Assembly: GCA_963691715.1 (NCBI GenBank) | Contig: OY829281.1 | Span: forward strand, 1,860,001-1,924,000 | DNA: 64,000 nucleotides | Direction of reading: 5' to 3' | Source: HXMU1420-13 sp963691715 | Lineage (GTDB): Bacteria > Bacteroidota > Rhodothermia > Balneolales > Balneolaceae | In this document: positions 26,418-34,854 of the stretch, one piece after another | Layout: the number at the start of each line of letters is the position of its first letter | How positions within the stretch are numbered: the stretch's first letter is position 1 | Program-made: the position numbers and the translations under genes | The notes under the pieces: generated by a model | Told to the model about the DNA's origin: nothing | Seen by the model: the letters and a program-made list of their open reading frames with translations, nothing else | Databases searched by the model: none

Positions 26418-27333
26418 TTGAGAATAATTTTTTTATGCTGGTTTTACCCATAGACCAATACCAGCCAATGATAAAACCCATTATAATATGCCATATACCC
26501 CACCACGCAGCAATTAAAGCCATCCCTCCTAATCCATCAAAAAAATTGAAAATTAATAATAGCCCTAAACCAGAATTCTGGATACCCGTTTCTACTGTGA
26601 TTGATTTACGGTCTTCGATTGATAATTTCAACATACTTGCGATTGCAAATCCTCCGCTAAGTGCTAATGCATTATGCATGAATACATAACCCATCACATA
26701 ATGTACATTTTCTATGAAGTTATCGAAGTTTAATGCAAAAGCAGTGATTATAAATCCAGCAAAAAAAACGATCCCAAAACCTTTGATCCAAGTTGTGAGA
26801 CGTATTGCTATGTGCTGTTTATAATGTCGTACAGTCATTCCCAAAAAAAGAGGAATTCCTAAAATTAAAACCACGATCTTAAAAACTTCAAAAAGGTCCA
26901 AACTAATCTGTTGCAGAATGCTATGTGTTGGTTCATAAAGACTTGCCCAAAACATAAAATTTAAGGGGGTCGCAACAACAGCTAATGTTGTTGCAATTGC
27001 GGTCATCGTAACAGAAAGTGCAATATTACCTCCTGCTAATTGAGAGAAAAAATTCGAAATATTACCTCCAGGGCAAGCTGCAACCATCATCATCCCTAAC
27101 GCTAACGATGGATGTGGTTCCATTAGAAGTATAAATATATAGGTTATTGCCGGTAAAAAAATAAATTGAGAAAACACTCCACCTAATGTTGATCTAGGAT
27201 TGTTAGCTAAATCTTTAAAATCTTTGATGGTTAATTCTAGTGCAACACCAAACATTATAAAAAATAAGGAGGCGTTCATTACCATAAGACCGCCTGTATT
27301 TAAATTAAGTTGTAGTGTATCAATTTCCGACAT
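26410..27333 (-). CDS. Bile acid:sodium symporter family (BASS) transporter
   Basis: 307 residues, about nine membrane segments. The family signature is clear: GVALELTIKDFK, LMMVAACPGGNISNFFSQLAGGNIALSVTMTA and ETGIQNSGLGLLL, which line the two sodium sites in known BASS structures. It would import an organic anion with Na+, for example a keto acid or bile-acid-like compound; no substrate clue is visible. It lies 22 bp downstream of tsaD and overlaps the acyltransferase gene. Confidence 0.88.
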   Translation of the reverse strand: MSEIDTLQLNLNTGGLMVMNASLFFIMFGVALELTIKDFKDLANNPRSTLGGVFSQFIFLPAITYIFILLMEPHPSLALGMMMVAACPGGNISNFFSQLAGGNIALSVTMTAIATTLAVVATPLNFMFWASLYEPTHSILQQISLDLFEVFKIVVLILGIPLFLGMTVRHYKQHIAIRLTTWIKGFGIVFFAGFIITAFALNFDNFIENVHYVMGYVFMHNALALSGGFAIASMLKLSIEDRKSITVETGIQNSGLGLLLIFNFFDGLGGMALIAAWWGIWHIIMGFIIGWYWSMGKTSIKKLFSNA

Positions 27334-27355
27334 GGCCAGAAGGTATGGAATTGAT

Positions 27356-28339
27356 TTATAAAGATGCGAATGGTCGCATTGCTAAATCATCAAATTTCCC
27401 AATTTCAGCTTGCATTTTTCCAGTAATGGCTATCATTGCGGCATTATCCGTGCAATAACTTATCTGTGGAATATGAAGTGTTAGATTTAATTCTGCTGCC
27501 AATGTTTTCATTTTTGTCCGTAACATCGTATTTGCGGAAACTCCCCCTGCAATAGCAATAGACTGTACCCCAGTTTGTTTAACTGCTTTTCTCATTTTTT
27601 TTGTAAGAACTTCCGTGATAGCTTCAGAAACACTGGCACACAAGTGATTCAAATGCTCTTTTATCCAATCTTCTGATTTATCTTTCAAAAAATACAAGAC
27701 ACTGGTTTTTAAACCAGAAAAACTAAAATCTAATCCTTCGTTAACTAAGGCTTGTGGAAATTGGTGGAAGGTAGGATCTCCCGATTTTGATAATTGGTCT
27801 ATCATAGGTCCTGCTGGATAATCTAATCCCATGATTTTTCCTATCTTGTCAAAGGCTTCACCAGCAGCATCGTCTCTAGTTTCTCCTAGTATTTCATGAT
27901 CGAATGGAGCTTTAACTAAAACAAGCTGTGTATGTCCTCCCGACACGGTACAGCATACAAAGGGAAATGTTGGCTTTTCGTCAATAAAATTAGCGTATAT
28001 ATGAGCGTCCATATGATTAACACCAACTATTGGGCAATGATGTGTTAATGCTAAACCTTTAGCGAAACATACCCCCACCAGTAAAGAGCCCATTAATCCT
28101 GGACCTTGTGTTACAGCTATTACATCAATGTCTTTGATGTTTATTCCAGCTTCATCCAATGCTTGCTTCACGGTTTGACTAACAGTTTGTTGATGGGCAC
28201 GCGAAGCTAATTCAGGTACAACACCACCGAATTTTACATGAATAGATTGTGAAGCTATAATATTAGATTTTACTCCTTCGTCTGTTAATACAGAAGCAGA
28301 AGTATCATCGCAAGAGGACTCGATTCCAAGAATGTTCAT
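27356..28339 (-). CDS. tsaD: tRNA N6-threonylcarbamoyladenosine transferase
   Basis: 327 residues. It starts MNILGIESSCDDTSASV, contains the metal-binding HXXXH (NHMDAH), SGGHTQLVLV and GGVSANTMLR, all signatures of TsaD/Kae1. The enzyme makes t6A at position 37 of ANN-decoding tRNAs together with TsaB, TsaC and TsaE, which are not in this window. It follows the small gene at 28386 by 46 bp and precedes the transporter by 22 bp. Confidence 0.95.
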   Translation of the reverse strand: MNILGIESSCDDTSASVLTDEGVKSNIIASQSIHVKFGGVVPELASRAHQQTVSQTVKQALDEAGINIKDIDVIAVTQGPGLMGSLLVGVCFAKGLALTHHCPIVGVNHMDAHIYANFIDEKPTFPFVCCTVSGGHTQLVLVKAPFDHEILGETRDDAAGEAFDKIGKIMGLDYPAGPMIDQLSKSGDPTFHQFPQALVNEGLDFSFSGLKTSVLYFLKDKSEDWIKEHLNHLCASVSEAITEVLTKKMRKAVKQTGVQSIAIAGGVSANTMLRTKMKTLAAELNLTLHIPQISYCTDNAAMIAITGKMQAEIGKFDDLAMRPFASL

Positions 28340-28385
28340 TCTGGAAAGATACGATTTGTTTCAGGATTCTGGGAAATAAATCCTG

Positions 28386-28607
28386 TTATAAGCCCAATTT
28401 TAAAAGAAATTCATTAACCTCTGGATGGTGAAGAACGAAATCATTTTTTACTTTTTCAACAGCTTCTTTGTGAAACCTACGATAATCGGATTGATCTACG
28501 TAGCCTGTGTTTACGAGTTCTTCAACTATTCTCTCTAGAACTAGTATTTTTTCGCGGTTTTTCATCACCGCTTGCATTAATTCATCAGAGTTTACGTTTG
28601 AGTTCAT
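28386..28607 (-). CDS. Small helical hypothetical protein
   Basis: 73 residues, no membrane segment or signal peptide. It is charged and probably all helical (ELMQAVMKNREKILVLERIVEELV, then FHKEAVEKVKNDFVLHHPEV). The start is supported by a GGAGAT sequence 8 nt before the ATG. No named family recognised. It lies 46 bp upstream of tsaD and could share its transcript. Confidence 0.65.
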   Translation of the reverse strand: MNSNVNSDELMQAVMKNREKILVLERIVEELVNTGYVDQSDYRRFHKEAVEKVKNDFVLHHPEVNEFLLKLGL

Positions 28608-28867
28608 CTATGATCTCCAAAAAATATATTCTTTCTATAATTTTCGGATTCGCTACTCGAAATCATAATTAAATTTCATTGTTCACAATGAATCAGGATA
28701 ATTGAGCTTATCAACCCATATCTACTAAATTATTTTAAGACTTTTAATTTCTCATTAAAATCTTTAAACCCAATCGCTTTTTTTACTTATAAAGGAAATG
28801 GTACTTCTTATGCTTTTAAAAGTAAAAAAGCGCTTTTTTGAAGCAACATTGAGCGAGATGGCATAAA
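28608..28867. other. Non-coding stretch with a short palindrome
   Basis: No convincing gene in the 311 bp between the small protein and dnaK. A 16-bp perfect palindrome, AAAAAAGCGCTTTTTT, lies at 28824-28839, beside CTTTTAAAAG. A 22-codon plus-strand frame (28799-28867) exists with a weak AAAGGA in front, but nothing else supports it. The left part should contain the promoter of the small gene and tsaD. Confidence 0.4.
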
Positions 28868-28896
28868 AAAAGCTCCGATCAGAGACCGAAGCTTTT
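28868..28896 (-). terminator. Rho-independent terminator of dnaK
   Basis: On the minus strand, AAAGCTTCGG pairs with a downstream CGGAGCTTT segment (ten pairs counting wobble, 7-9 nt loop) and runs into a T7 tract. It lies 23 bp after the dnaK stop codon. Confidence 0.82.
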
Positions 28897-28918
28897 ACGT
28901 AATTGTATAATTATTAGA

Positions 28919-30868
28919 CTATTTATTGTCGTCGTCTTCGACAACCTCAAAGTCTGCGTCAACAGCGCCTTCTCCTGTTTCTGCATCAGCTACAGGCTCT
29001 TCCGATGGTGCCCCAGCATTTGCCTCAGCTCCTGAATCAGCCGCACTTGCTGCTGCCGCTTCTGCTTGTGAAGCCGCATAAATTTCCTGCGATGCCGCCG
29101 TCCATGCCGTATTTACAGCTTCCATAGCAGCATCAATGCCATCTAGATCTTCGGCTTTATGTGCTTCTTCTAGTTTTTCAACGGCTTCAGAAATAGCTGT
29201 TTTGTTAGCCTCAGAGATTTTATCTCCATATTCTTCAAGTTGTTTTTTGGTAGAGAAAATCAACCCATCGGCTTGATTCATTTTTTCCACTTTCTCACGA
29301 ATTTTCTTGTCTTCTTCTTCGTGATCTTTTGCAGATTGCTTCATTTTTTCGATTTCTTCATCACTTAATCCAGAAGAAGATTCAATTCTGATGGTTTGTT
29401 CTTTACCAGTACCTTTATCTTTAGCTAAAATGTTAATTACACCATTGGCATCTAAATCAAAAGTAACTTCAATTTGTGGCATACCGCGAGGCGCAGGTGG
29501 AATTCCATCTAAATGGAAGCGACCTAATGTTCTGTTGCTTGCCGCCTGAGCGCGCTCACCTTGCAGAACATGTATCTCCACAGAGCTTTGGTTATCTGCA
29601 GCCGTGGAAAATACTTGTGACTTACTTGTTGGAATGGTACTGTTTGCCTCAATTAGTGGGGTCATCACACCACCAAGGGTTTCGATACCTAGAGTAAGGG
29701 GGGTAACATCTAAAAGTACTACATCTTCAACATCACCAGAAAGAACACCACCTTGAATAGCAGCGCCAACAGCAACAACTTCGTCAGGGTTAACCCCTTT
29801 GCTAGGATCTTTACCAAAGAATTCTTTCACAGCTTCTTGAATACGAGGAATTCGAGTGGATCCTCCTACCAAAATAACTTGATCGATTTCTGATTTACTC
29901 ATGCCAGCGTCTTTTAGCGCTTTTTCACAAGGAGTAATAGATCGTTTTACTAAATCATCCACAAGTTGCTCGAATTTAGAACGGGCAATATCAATATTTA
30001 GATGTTTTGGACCTTCTTGGGTAGCTGTAATAAACGGCAGATTCACATTAGTTTTTTGTGATGCTGAAAGTTCAATTTTCGCTTTCTCTGCGGCATCCTT
30101 TAAGCGTTGCATAGCCATTGGATCGTTTCTAAGATCAATACCTTCAGATGCTTTAAACTCATCGGCTAAGAAATTGATAATGCGTTGGTCAAAATCATCT
30201 CCACCTAGATGGGTGTCGCCATTTGTTGACTTTACTTCAAATACACCATCACCTAACTCGAGGATCGAAATATCGAATGTTCCACCACCAAGATCATAAA
30301 CTGCGATGGTTTGATCTACATCTTTTTTATCCAAACCGTATGCTAATGCGGCAGCGGTAGGCTCATTGATAATTCTTTTTACATCAAGACCAGAAATTTT
30401 ACCCGCTTCTTGTGTGGCCTTACGCTGCGCATCATTGAAATATGCAGGAACTGTAATTACCGCTTCAGTAACTTTCTCGCCAAGATATTCTTCTGCGGTT
30501 TGCTTCATTTTTTGAAGTACCATTGCTGAAATCTCTTGTGGTGCATATTTACGGTCGTCGATTTGAACACGCGCCGTGCCATCATCACCTTTTACTACTT
30601 TATATGCAACCTGTTCTGTTTCTCCTCCAACTTCATTGAACATGCGCCCCATGAATCTTTTCACAGAAGCAACAGTCTTATCTGGATTTGTGATGGCTTG
30701 TCTTTTTGCAGGTGCACCTACTAAGCGCTCCCCATCTTTACTAAATGCGACTACTGAAGGAGTTGTTCTACCACCTTCGGCGTTTTGGATTACTACCGGT
30801 TCGTTTCCTTCCATTACAGAAACACAAGAATTTGTAGTTCCTAAGTCGATTCCAATAATCTTTCCCAT
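28919..30868 (-). CDS. dnaK: Chaperone protein DnaK (Hsp70)
   Basis: 649 residues: N-terminal ATPase (IIGIDLGTTNSCVSVMEG, AVYDLGGGTFDISIL, VILVGGSTRIPRI), substrate-binding domain (DVTPLTLGIETLGGVMTPL, FHLDGIPPAPRGMPQIEV) and a helical lid ending in an acidic tail (FEVVEDDDNK). The C-terminal linker is rich in Ala, Glu and Ser. It works with DnaJ and GrpE, neither of which lies nearby, so dnaK is unlinked from its co-chaperone genes. The hsp20 gene is 75 bp upstream in the same direction, a heat-shock pair. No CIRCE element is present upstream. Confidence 0.97.
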   Translation of the reverse strand: MGKIIGIDLGTTNSCVSVMEGNEPVVIQNAEGGRTTPSVVAFSKDGERLVGAPAKRQAITNPDKTVASVKRFMGRMFNEVGGETEQVAYKVVKGDDGTARVQIDDRKYAPQEISAMVLQKMKQTAEEYLGEKVTEAVITVPAYFNDAQRKATQEAGKISGLDVKRIINEPTAAALAYGLDKKDVDQTIAVYDLGGGTFDISILELGDGVFEVKSTNGDTHLGGDDFDQRIINFLADEFKASEGIDLRNDPMAMQRLKDAAEKAKIELSASQKTNVNLPFITATQEGPKHLNIDIARSKFEQLVDDLVKRSITPCEKALKDAGMSKSEIDQVILVGGSTRIPRIQEAVKEFFGKDPSKGVNPDEVVAVGAAIQGGVLSGDVEDVVLLDVTPLTLGIETLGGVMTPLIEANSTIPTSKSQVFSTAADNQSSVEIHVLQGERAQAASNRTLGRFHLDGIPPAPRGMPQIEVTFDLDANGVINILAKDKGTGKEQTIRIESSSGLSDEEIEKMKQSAKDHEEEDKKIREKVEKMNQADGLIFSTKKQLEEYGDKISEANKTAISEAVEKLEEAHKAEDLDGIDAAMEAVNTAWTAASQEIYAASQAEAAAASAADSGAEANAGAPSEEPVADAETGEGAVDADFEVVEDDDNK

Positions 30869-30943
30869 TAGTCTAACGTCTGATTTATTTGTTTTGATTG
30901 AAAATTTTTGGCAGGGTGAATGTTTAACCCTATATATGCCTTG

Positions 30944-31378
30944 TTAATTAACTGGTATGTTTGATCGGTCTTTTAGCATCTCTGATTTCGGCATTGCAAC
31001 CGTTAACACTCCATTACGAAAGCTTGCATTAATTTCTGCAGTGTTTACATCTTCGGGTAATGCAAATGAACGTGCGAATGCTCCACGTTTTCTTTCTTGC
31101 CTTTTAAACTTTTCTCCTTCACCAGCAACTATATCACGCTCACCTTTAATAGTTAGCACGTGATTCTTTAGTGATATACCTATTTCTTTTTTTGCCAGTC
31201 CAGGCAAATCAATTTGAACTTTATATTCCGAACTACTTTCTAAAATATCACAATCTGGTGCGAAGTCTTTATCTTCATGATTCAATGGAACCACTTTCTC
31301 AACAAATTCTTGTATATCCTTTCCTAGTTTTGTAAGGTGTTTCTCTATCTCTATTCCGAAGTCTGTAAATTCTCCCAC
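30944..31378 (-). CDS. Small heat-shock protein, Hsp20/alpha-crystallin family
   Basis: 144 residues with an alpha-crystallin domain from about residue 45: YKVQIDLPGLAKKEIGISLKNHVLTIKGERD, RSFALPEDVNTAEINASFRNGVLTV. It holds unfolding proteins for refolding by DnaK. The start is GTG at 31378, with no in-frame ATG before the conserved domain. It precedes dnaK and may be cotranscribed. Upstream, a CCTTGAAG sequence could be part of a heat-shock-type -35 element, but no -10 element is convincing. Confidence 0.92.
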   Translation of the reverse strand: MGEFTDFGIEIEKHLTKLGKDIQEFVEKVVPLNHEDKDFAPDCDILESSSEYKVQIDLPGLAKKEIGISLKNHVLTIKGERDIVAGEGEKFKRQERKRGAFARSFALPEDVNTAEINASFRNGVLTVAMPKSEMLKDRSNIPVN

Positions 31379-31527
31379 GGTCTGCTCACTTTCGTTTTAA
31401 TTGCTTTTCTATAACTAGCAATCTCAATGCCAATAACTTCAAGGTTTTTTCATTCTGTCGTATTGGCGGACGGATTGTCATATCTGTATAGCATTAGAAC
31501 AGCGAAAGAAAAAATTCTATGAAAGAG

Positions 31528-32817
31528 TCATCGGGAAGACAATCCATCCAAATCACTCCAAAAACTTGGATAGCTTACTGCTACGCTTTCAGCGTCTTCG
31601 ATTTCAGATTCTGAGCTTCCTTTTAAAGAAAGTATAGAGGCGGCCATGGCAATTCGGTGGTCATGAAAACTTTGAAACTGACCCGAATTAAATTTGAATG
31701 TGGGGTTACCGCGAATAACAAGTCCATCTTCCATTTCTTCATATACTCCACCTACAGCATCTAGTAGCTTGGTGATCGCCATAATTCTATCGGTTTCTTT
31801 GTGGCGGAGTTCTTCTGCTCCAGAGATAATGGAGGTTCCTTCGGCATACATCATAGCAATAGATAGAATTGGTAATTCATCAATGCAGTTTGGAATTAAT
31901 GCTGGATTTAAATCTATTTTTCTAAGTTGAGCAGAGCGAACAATGATATCCCCACAAGGTTCTGCGCCTTCTTGATGTTCATTCTCAATGGTGATGTTGG
32001 CTCCCATCGATCGCAGAATATGAAGTAAACCCGTACGCGTTGGGTTTAACCCTACATTTTTCATGCGAATTTCTGAATGTGGCATTATTGATCCTGCTAC
32101 TAACCAAAAAGCAGCAGCGGAGAAATCAGCGGGTATAGTATAACTCTGATTTGGAATTTCATCGTGAAGGGAGGCTGATATCACTCGTTTACCATCTTCT
32201 TCAACGACATTCAAATTAAGTAACCGTTCCGTATGATCTCGACTTGGAGCCCCTTCAATTACTTTAGTTGGTGTTTCGCCAAATAATCCTGCTAACAAAA
32301 TACAAGATTTAAGTTGAGCACTTGCAATCGGTAGTTCATAATGCATGGGAATGAACGGATCTTCTCGCGTTACAAAAAGTGGAGCATATTCCCCATTTCT
32401 TGCCAATATATGAGCACCCATTCTTTCAAGTGGCTCGATAATACGCTTCATTGTTCGGGATGATAACGAGGGATCACCGATTAAATATACGGCGGCACCA
32501 GCACCAACCAGCACGCCAGAAAGTAAGCGCATGGCCGTGCCAGAATTACCACAATCTAACTCATTGGATAATGCTCGTACGCCATATCTTCCCGTTCCAT
32601 TAATGGTAACGATTTGATCAATTTGATGAACTTCAGCCCCAAGCATTTCTATGCAGTTCAGTGTGCTTTGTGGATCTTCTGCCGTAGAATAATTTTTTAT
32701 TACAGATTTCCCATCATGTAATAAAGAAAAAATAGCTGCACGCTGAGAAATTGATTTATCTGGCGGCGGCGTAATAGTTCCCTTTAAAGAAAATGTTGGA
32801 GCAACTTTTTTGATCAT
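31528..32817 (-). CDS. aroA: 3-phosphoshikimate 1-carboxyvinyltransferase (EPSP synthase)
   Basis: 429 residues. Motifs of the two-domain inside-out barrel are present: PPPDKSISQRAAIFSLL, LDCGNSGTAMRLLSGVL, SAQLKSCILLAG, GAPSRDHTERLL, CIDELPILSIAMMYAEG and ELRHKETDRI. It joins shikimate-3-phosphate and PEP in aromatic amino acid synthesis. The gene stands alone, 149 bp before hsp20, with a long repeat-containing gap upstream. Confidence 0.95.
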   Translation of the reverse strand: MIKKVAPTFSLKGTITPPPDKSISQRAAIFSLLHDGKSVIKNYSTAEDPQSTLNCIEMLGAEVHQIDQIVTINGTGRYGVRALSNELDCGNSGTAMRLLSGVLVGAGAAVYLIGDPSLSSRTMKRIIEPLERMGAHILARNGEYAPLFVTREDPFIPMHYELPIASAQLKSCILLAGLFGETPTKVIEGAPSRDHTERLLNLNVVEEDGKRVISASLHDEIPNQSYTIPADFSAAAFWLVAGSIMPHSEIRMKNVGLNPTRTGLLHILRSMGANITIENEHQEGAEPCGDIIVRSAQLRKIDLNPALIPNCIDELPILSIAMMYAEGTSIISGAEELRHKETDRIMAITKLLDAVGGVYEEMEDGLVIRGNPTFKFNSGQFQSFHDHRIAMAASILSLKGSSESEIEDAESVAVSYPSFWSDLDGLSSR

Positions 32818-33181
32818 CCCAATCGAAATAAAATTTAAACCATCAAAGACGAAGGTAGGGAATTTATTGTTTCGTTTTTATGATTTAACTCGACAAAATA
32901 AGATTTTATATGAGATCAAATTTTTCTGCTTTTCAAAATATAATCAGTCTTTTTAGTGTATCTTAGGAATTACTTCCAATCTAATAATTCATTCAACTAC
33001 AATGGCCATGGGGTGGTGATATGAACTATGAGGTTGAAAATTACGATTCTATATACCCATTCTGGAATCCGTGCTAAATCTACATTGTAAAGATCCTTCA
33101 CCCAACGAGTCGGATTTTGGATAACTTCCAGAATGACGACAGGATTGTTAAAAGGTAAGACTCAAATTTTTATGAATCTAG

Positions 33182-33201
33182 ATTCCCGCCCATACGGGAA
33201 T
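33182..33201. repeat. ATTCCC-N8-GGGAAT palindromic element, copy 1
   Basis: The 20-bp unit has inverted ATTCCC/GGGAAT arms around an 8-nt spacer GCCCATAC. A second unit of exactly this layout lies 115 bp to the right. The layout equals that of neisserial dRS3 repeats, though no relation is claimed. Confidence 0.7.
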
Positions 33202-33234
33202 GACCATTACTCGCCAAGTTCTTTATTAAAAAGT

Positions 33235-33257
33235 CATCCCGCGGCGAAGGCCGGGAT
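33235..33257. repeat. ATCCCG/CGGGAT palindromic element
   Basis: ATCCCG and CGGGAT arms enclose GCGGCGAAGGC-like sequence and can form a hairpin. It is followed by TCTGGATGG, the inverse of the CATCCAGA found before the element at 33297. It belongs to the same local cluster of G/C-armed repeats. Confidence 0.6.
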
Positions 33258-33296
33258 CTGGATGGTTAACCAAGCATCGATTTTATACACATCCAG

Positions 33297-33316
33297 ATTC
33301 CCTCTTTCGAGGGAAT
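33297..33316. repeat. ATTCCC-N8-GGGAAT palindromic element, copy 2
   Basis: Arms ATTCCC/GGGAAT around TCTTTCGA; the outer two spacer bases on each side also pair, giving an 8-bp perfect stem with a TTTC loop. Flanks (CCAGATT... and GAATGATGG) match those of the other elements in inverted order. Confidence 0.7.
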
Positions 33317-33388
33317 GATGGTAAGCATTGTTTAGTAGCTGTACTGTTGGATGACTTTTATGCCTACTTACTTTTCTAGAGTCACTCC

Positions 33389-33407
33389 GATCCCGATTCA
33401 TCGGGAG
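33389..33407. repeat. TCCCGA/TCGGGA hairpin element
   Basis: TCCCGAT and (A)TCGGGA arms pair around a 3- to 4-nt loop. It is the fourth G/C-armed hairpin within 230 bp and the closest to the RHS fragments. Confidence 0.55.
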
Positions 33408-33540
33408 AGGGGTCTTCACTTTTTTGTTATGCCAAGAACATGTATTTGGCTTTGCTATAGGGCTTTCCCATCATCAACGAATCACTCCTTACAGATTCTG
33501 GATCGGAGTCCAAAATGACGACGGGGTGGTTTGGGGCCAG

Positions 33541-33572
33541 TTTTTTTCGTTCAGATGCTTGCGCTAGATTGG
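33541..33572. repeat. RHS-cassette boundary repeat, copy A
   Basis: T7 followed by CGTTCAGATGCTTGCGC and AGATTGG. It recurs with two substitutions and one T fewer at 34855-34885. It spans the last codons and the downstream flank of an RHS tip, so it marks the 3' end of a cassette that exists in two copies. Confidence 0.7.
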
Positions 33573-33890
33573 TATGGGATGTAGGTTCTAACTGTAATCA
33601 AAAAAGGATAGACAGCCGCTCTTCCATCAGGATCGACTAATCTAACAGGATTGTTAAGAGCGTACACGTAAGGACTTGAGCTAGGGAACTTCTCAGCCAA
33701 CGGATCAATCTGCAAGAATCTCCCCAGCGCCGGATCATAGGTACGGGCATTCATATAGTCGAGCGTCATTCCGGCCTCTTCGTCCCTTTCGTGCCCAGTA
33801 AACTTGTAGTTGTCGTTGGGGGTTGGCCGAGTTCGAGCTCCTGCCGGGCATGGCCAGGCCGAACACACCCAGCCGAGCACCCCGCCGTTG
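33551..33890 (-). pseudogene. RHS-repeat-associated core tip, frameshifted fragment
   Basis: The main frame carries the RHS core end: NDNYKFTGHERDEEAG, LDYMNARTYDPALGRFLQID and YVYALNNPVRLVDPDGR, then a short 22-residue tail ending PYQSSASI. Upstream, the expected FGLAMPGRSSNSANP lies in another frame. The frames meet at a run of five G's (33818-33822); four would restore reading. No N-terminal RHS barrel exists here, so it is an orphan tip. It is more G/C-rich than its surroundings and begins just after the small membrane gene at 33951. Probably a decayed polymorphic-toxin cassette. Confidence 0.8.
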
Positions 33891-33950
33891 GTTATTACCT
33901 TTCAGTCTCTTTTCAAAGCAAGAGCATTGCAACATTTGGAAATTAATTAT

Positions 33951-34235
33951 TCAAAACAAGAATGCCGATAGATAAACAATCGAAGATATAACCAAAAACA
34001 AAAAGCCAATCTTTTTAATTATATTTAATCTTCTACCTTCTTCACCTTTCTTAAGTATTTCTCTGTATTTTTTTCTTTCATCGTAAGACAGAATAACCAT
34101 ATTAAAATATATAATTACTGCTCTAATTAATAATAAGACCCATCCTGCGACAAAGAAAAAGGGTACAATATCGACAAGTATATTATTGTTAGCATTCTGC
34201 TGTAAAAAGACCATCGTTATCTCTGCATGATCCAT
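33951..34235 (-). CDS. Small membrane protein, candidate immunity protein
   Basis: 94 residues with two membrane segments (VPFFFVAGWVLLLIRAVIIYF and KIGFLFLVISSIVYLSAFLF) separated by a basic loop (YDERKKYREILKKGEEGRR). It lies directly downstream of an orphan toxin-like tip and upstream of an RHS fragment, the position of an immunity gene in polymorphic-toxin arrays. No family recognised; the role is inferred from position only. Its first 47 bp overlap the in-frame extension of the preceding interrupted gene. Confidence 0.55.
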   Translation of the reverse strand: MDHAEITMVFLQQNANNNILVDIVPFFFVAGWVLLLIRAVIIYFNMVILSYDERKKYREILKKGEEGRRLNIIKKIGFLFLVISSIVYLSAFLF

Positions 34236-34338
34236 AATAAAGTCTCCTTCTTAAATTGTCCATCCAGTTTCGCTTACCGCCTTCATTTGTACTGTATTTT
34301 TTATGTTGCTCACGAAGTTTATTAATAATATCATCGGC

Positions 34339-34752
34339 CTATTCTTCATTATAGCCATATTTATCTTCCATTAACATTTCCTTTAATTTTTTTAAGTTTT
34401 TCAAATTTCCAATTTCCCAAAGGAATGTGTATCCTAACTCTACATAATTGCCAAATCCAACACCACCACCTAAGGTGGCGGGGGTATAAAGCGATGCAGA
34501 AATTCCCCATTGACTACGGTCACCATCACGAATACCAGATTCTCCGAAAAAATCAGCTGTTGTGTTAAATTCTAACCCAAATCCAGCTAACATTGCTGAA
34601 TATACACCACCACTGGTTCCCCAACCTTTTAGTTGATTTACCCTAGTTCCGTAGCTCTGCTTCGGGACATTCACAGGAGCTCTGCTCCTATCTATTCTTT
34701 GCATTTTGACATTCCTCTGATTCATATCGTGTAATAAAGTCCCATATATCAT
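34339..34752 (-). CDS. Orphan RHS/polymorphic-toxin tip-like protein, possibly cut by an in-frame TAG
   Basis: 137 residues, rich in Gly and aromatic residues (GWGTSGGVYSAMLAGFGLEF, SASLYTPATLGGGVGFGNYV), resembling the C-terminal variable region of RHS-type toxins rather than a complete enzyme. No export signal and no RHS core precede it. The frame ends at TAG 34339-34341 but stays open for 49 further sense-like codons beyond it, down to a TAA at 34189, containing KLREQHKKYS and GGKRNWMDNLRRRLYYGS. So the gene may have been about 188 residues. A stop lies just before the ATG at 34752, and internal ATGs are also possible. Toxin activity is not demonstrated by any motif. Confidence 0.5.
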   Translation of the reverse strand: MIYGTLLHDMNQRNVKMQRIDRSRAPVNVPKQSYGTRVNQLKGWGTSGGVYSAMLAGFGLEFNTTADFFGESGIRDGDRSQWGISASLYTPATLGGGVGFGNYVELGYTFLWEIGNLKNLKKLKEMLMEDKYGYNEE

Positions 34753-34854
34753 CTAATTTAAGCTCATGCCTGATCTGTTACGGAGCCGAGCTCCATAACT
34801 AGGTTAAAAAAACATCCCGAATCTTTGGAAAACCAGCCTGTCGGAATAAGTAGG

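Larger units (their letters stand above)
32818..33540. other. Non-coding stretch with mosaic palindromic repeats
   Basis: No gene is supported in 723 bp. The left 180 bp are AT-rich and should hold the aroA promoter. From about 33000 the sequence becomes a patchwork of short hairpins and recurring pieces such as AATGACGAC (near 33131 and 33510) and ATCCAGAT / ATCTGGAT in both orientations. It ends at the boundary of the RHS region. Confidence 0.55.

Noticed and set aside
28799..28867. A 22-codon plus-strand frame with AAAGGA before the ATG
   Set aside because: Too short, spacing too tight, runs through a palindrome and ends in the dnaK terminator; no protein-like pattern.
30869..31527. Search for CIRCE (TTAGCACTC-N9-GAGTGCTAA) before hsp20 and dnaK
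   Set aside because: No such inverted repeat is present; regulation must be of another kind.
33182..33407. CRISPR array
   Set aside because: The repeated arms are only 6 bp, spacing is irregular and there are no cas genes.
33133..33419. Short open frames across the palindromic repeats
   Set aside because: They are formed by the repeats themselves and have no protein-like composition or ribosome-binding sites.
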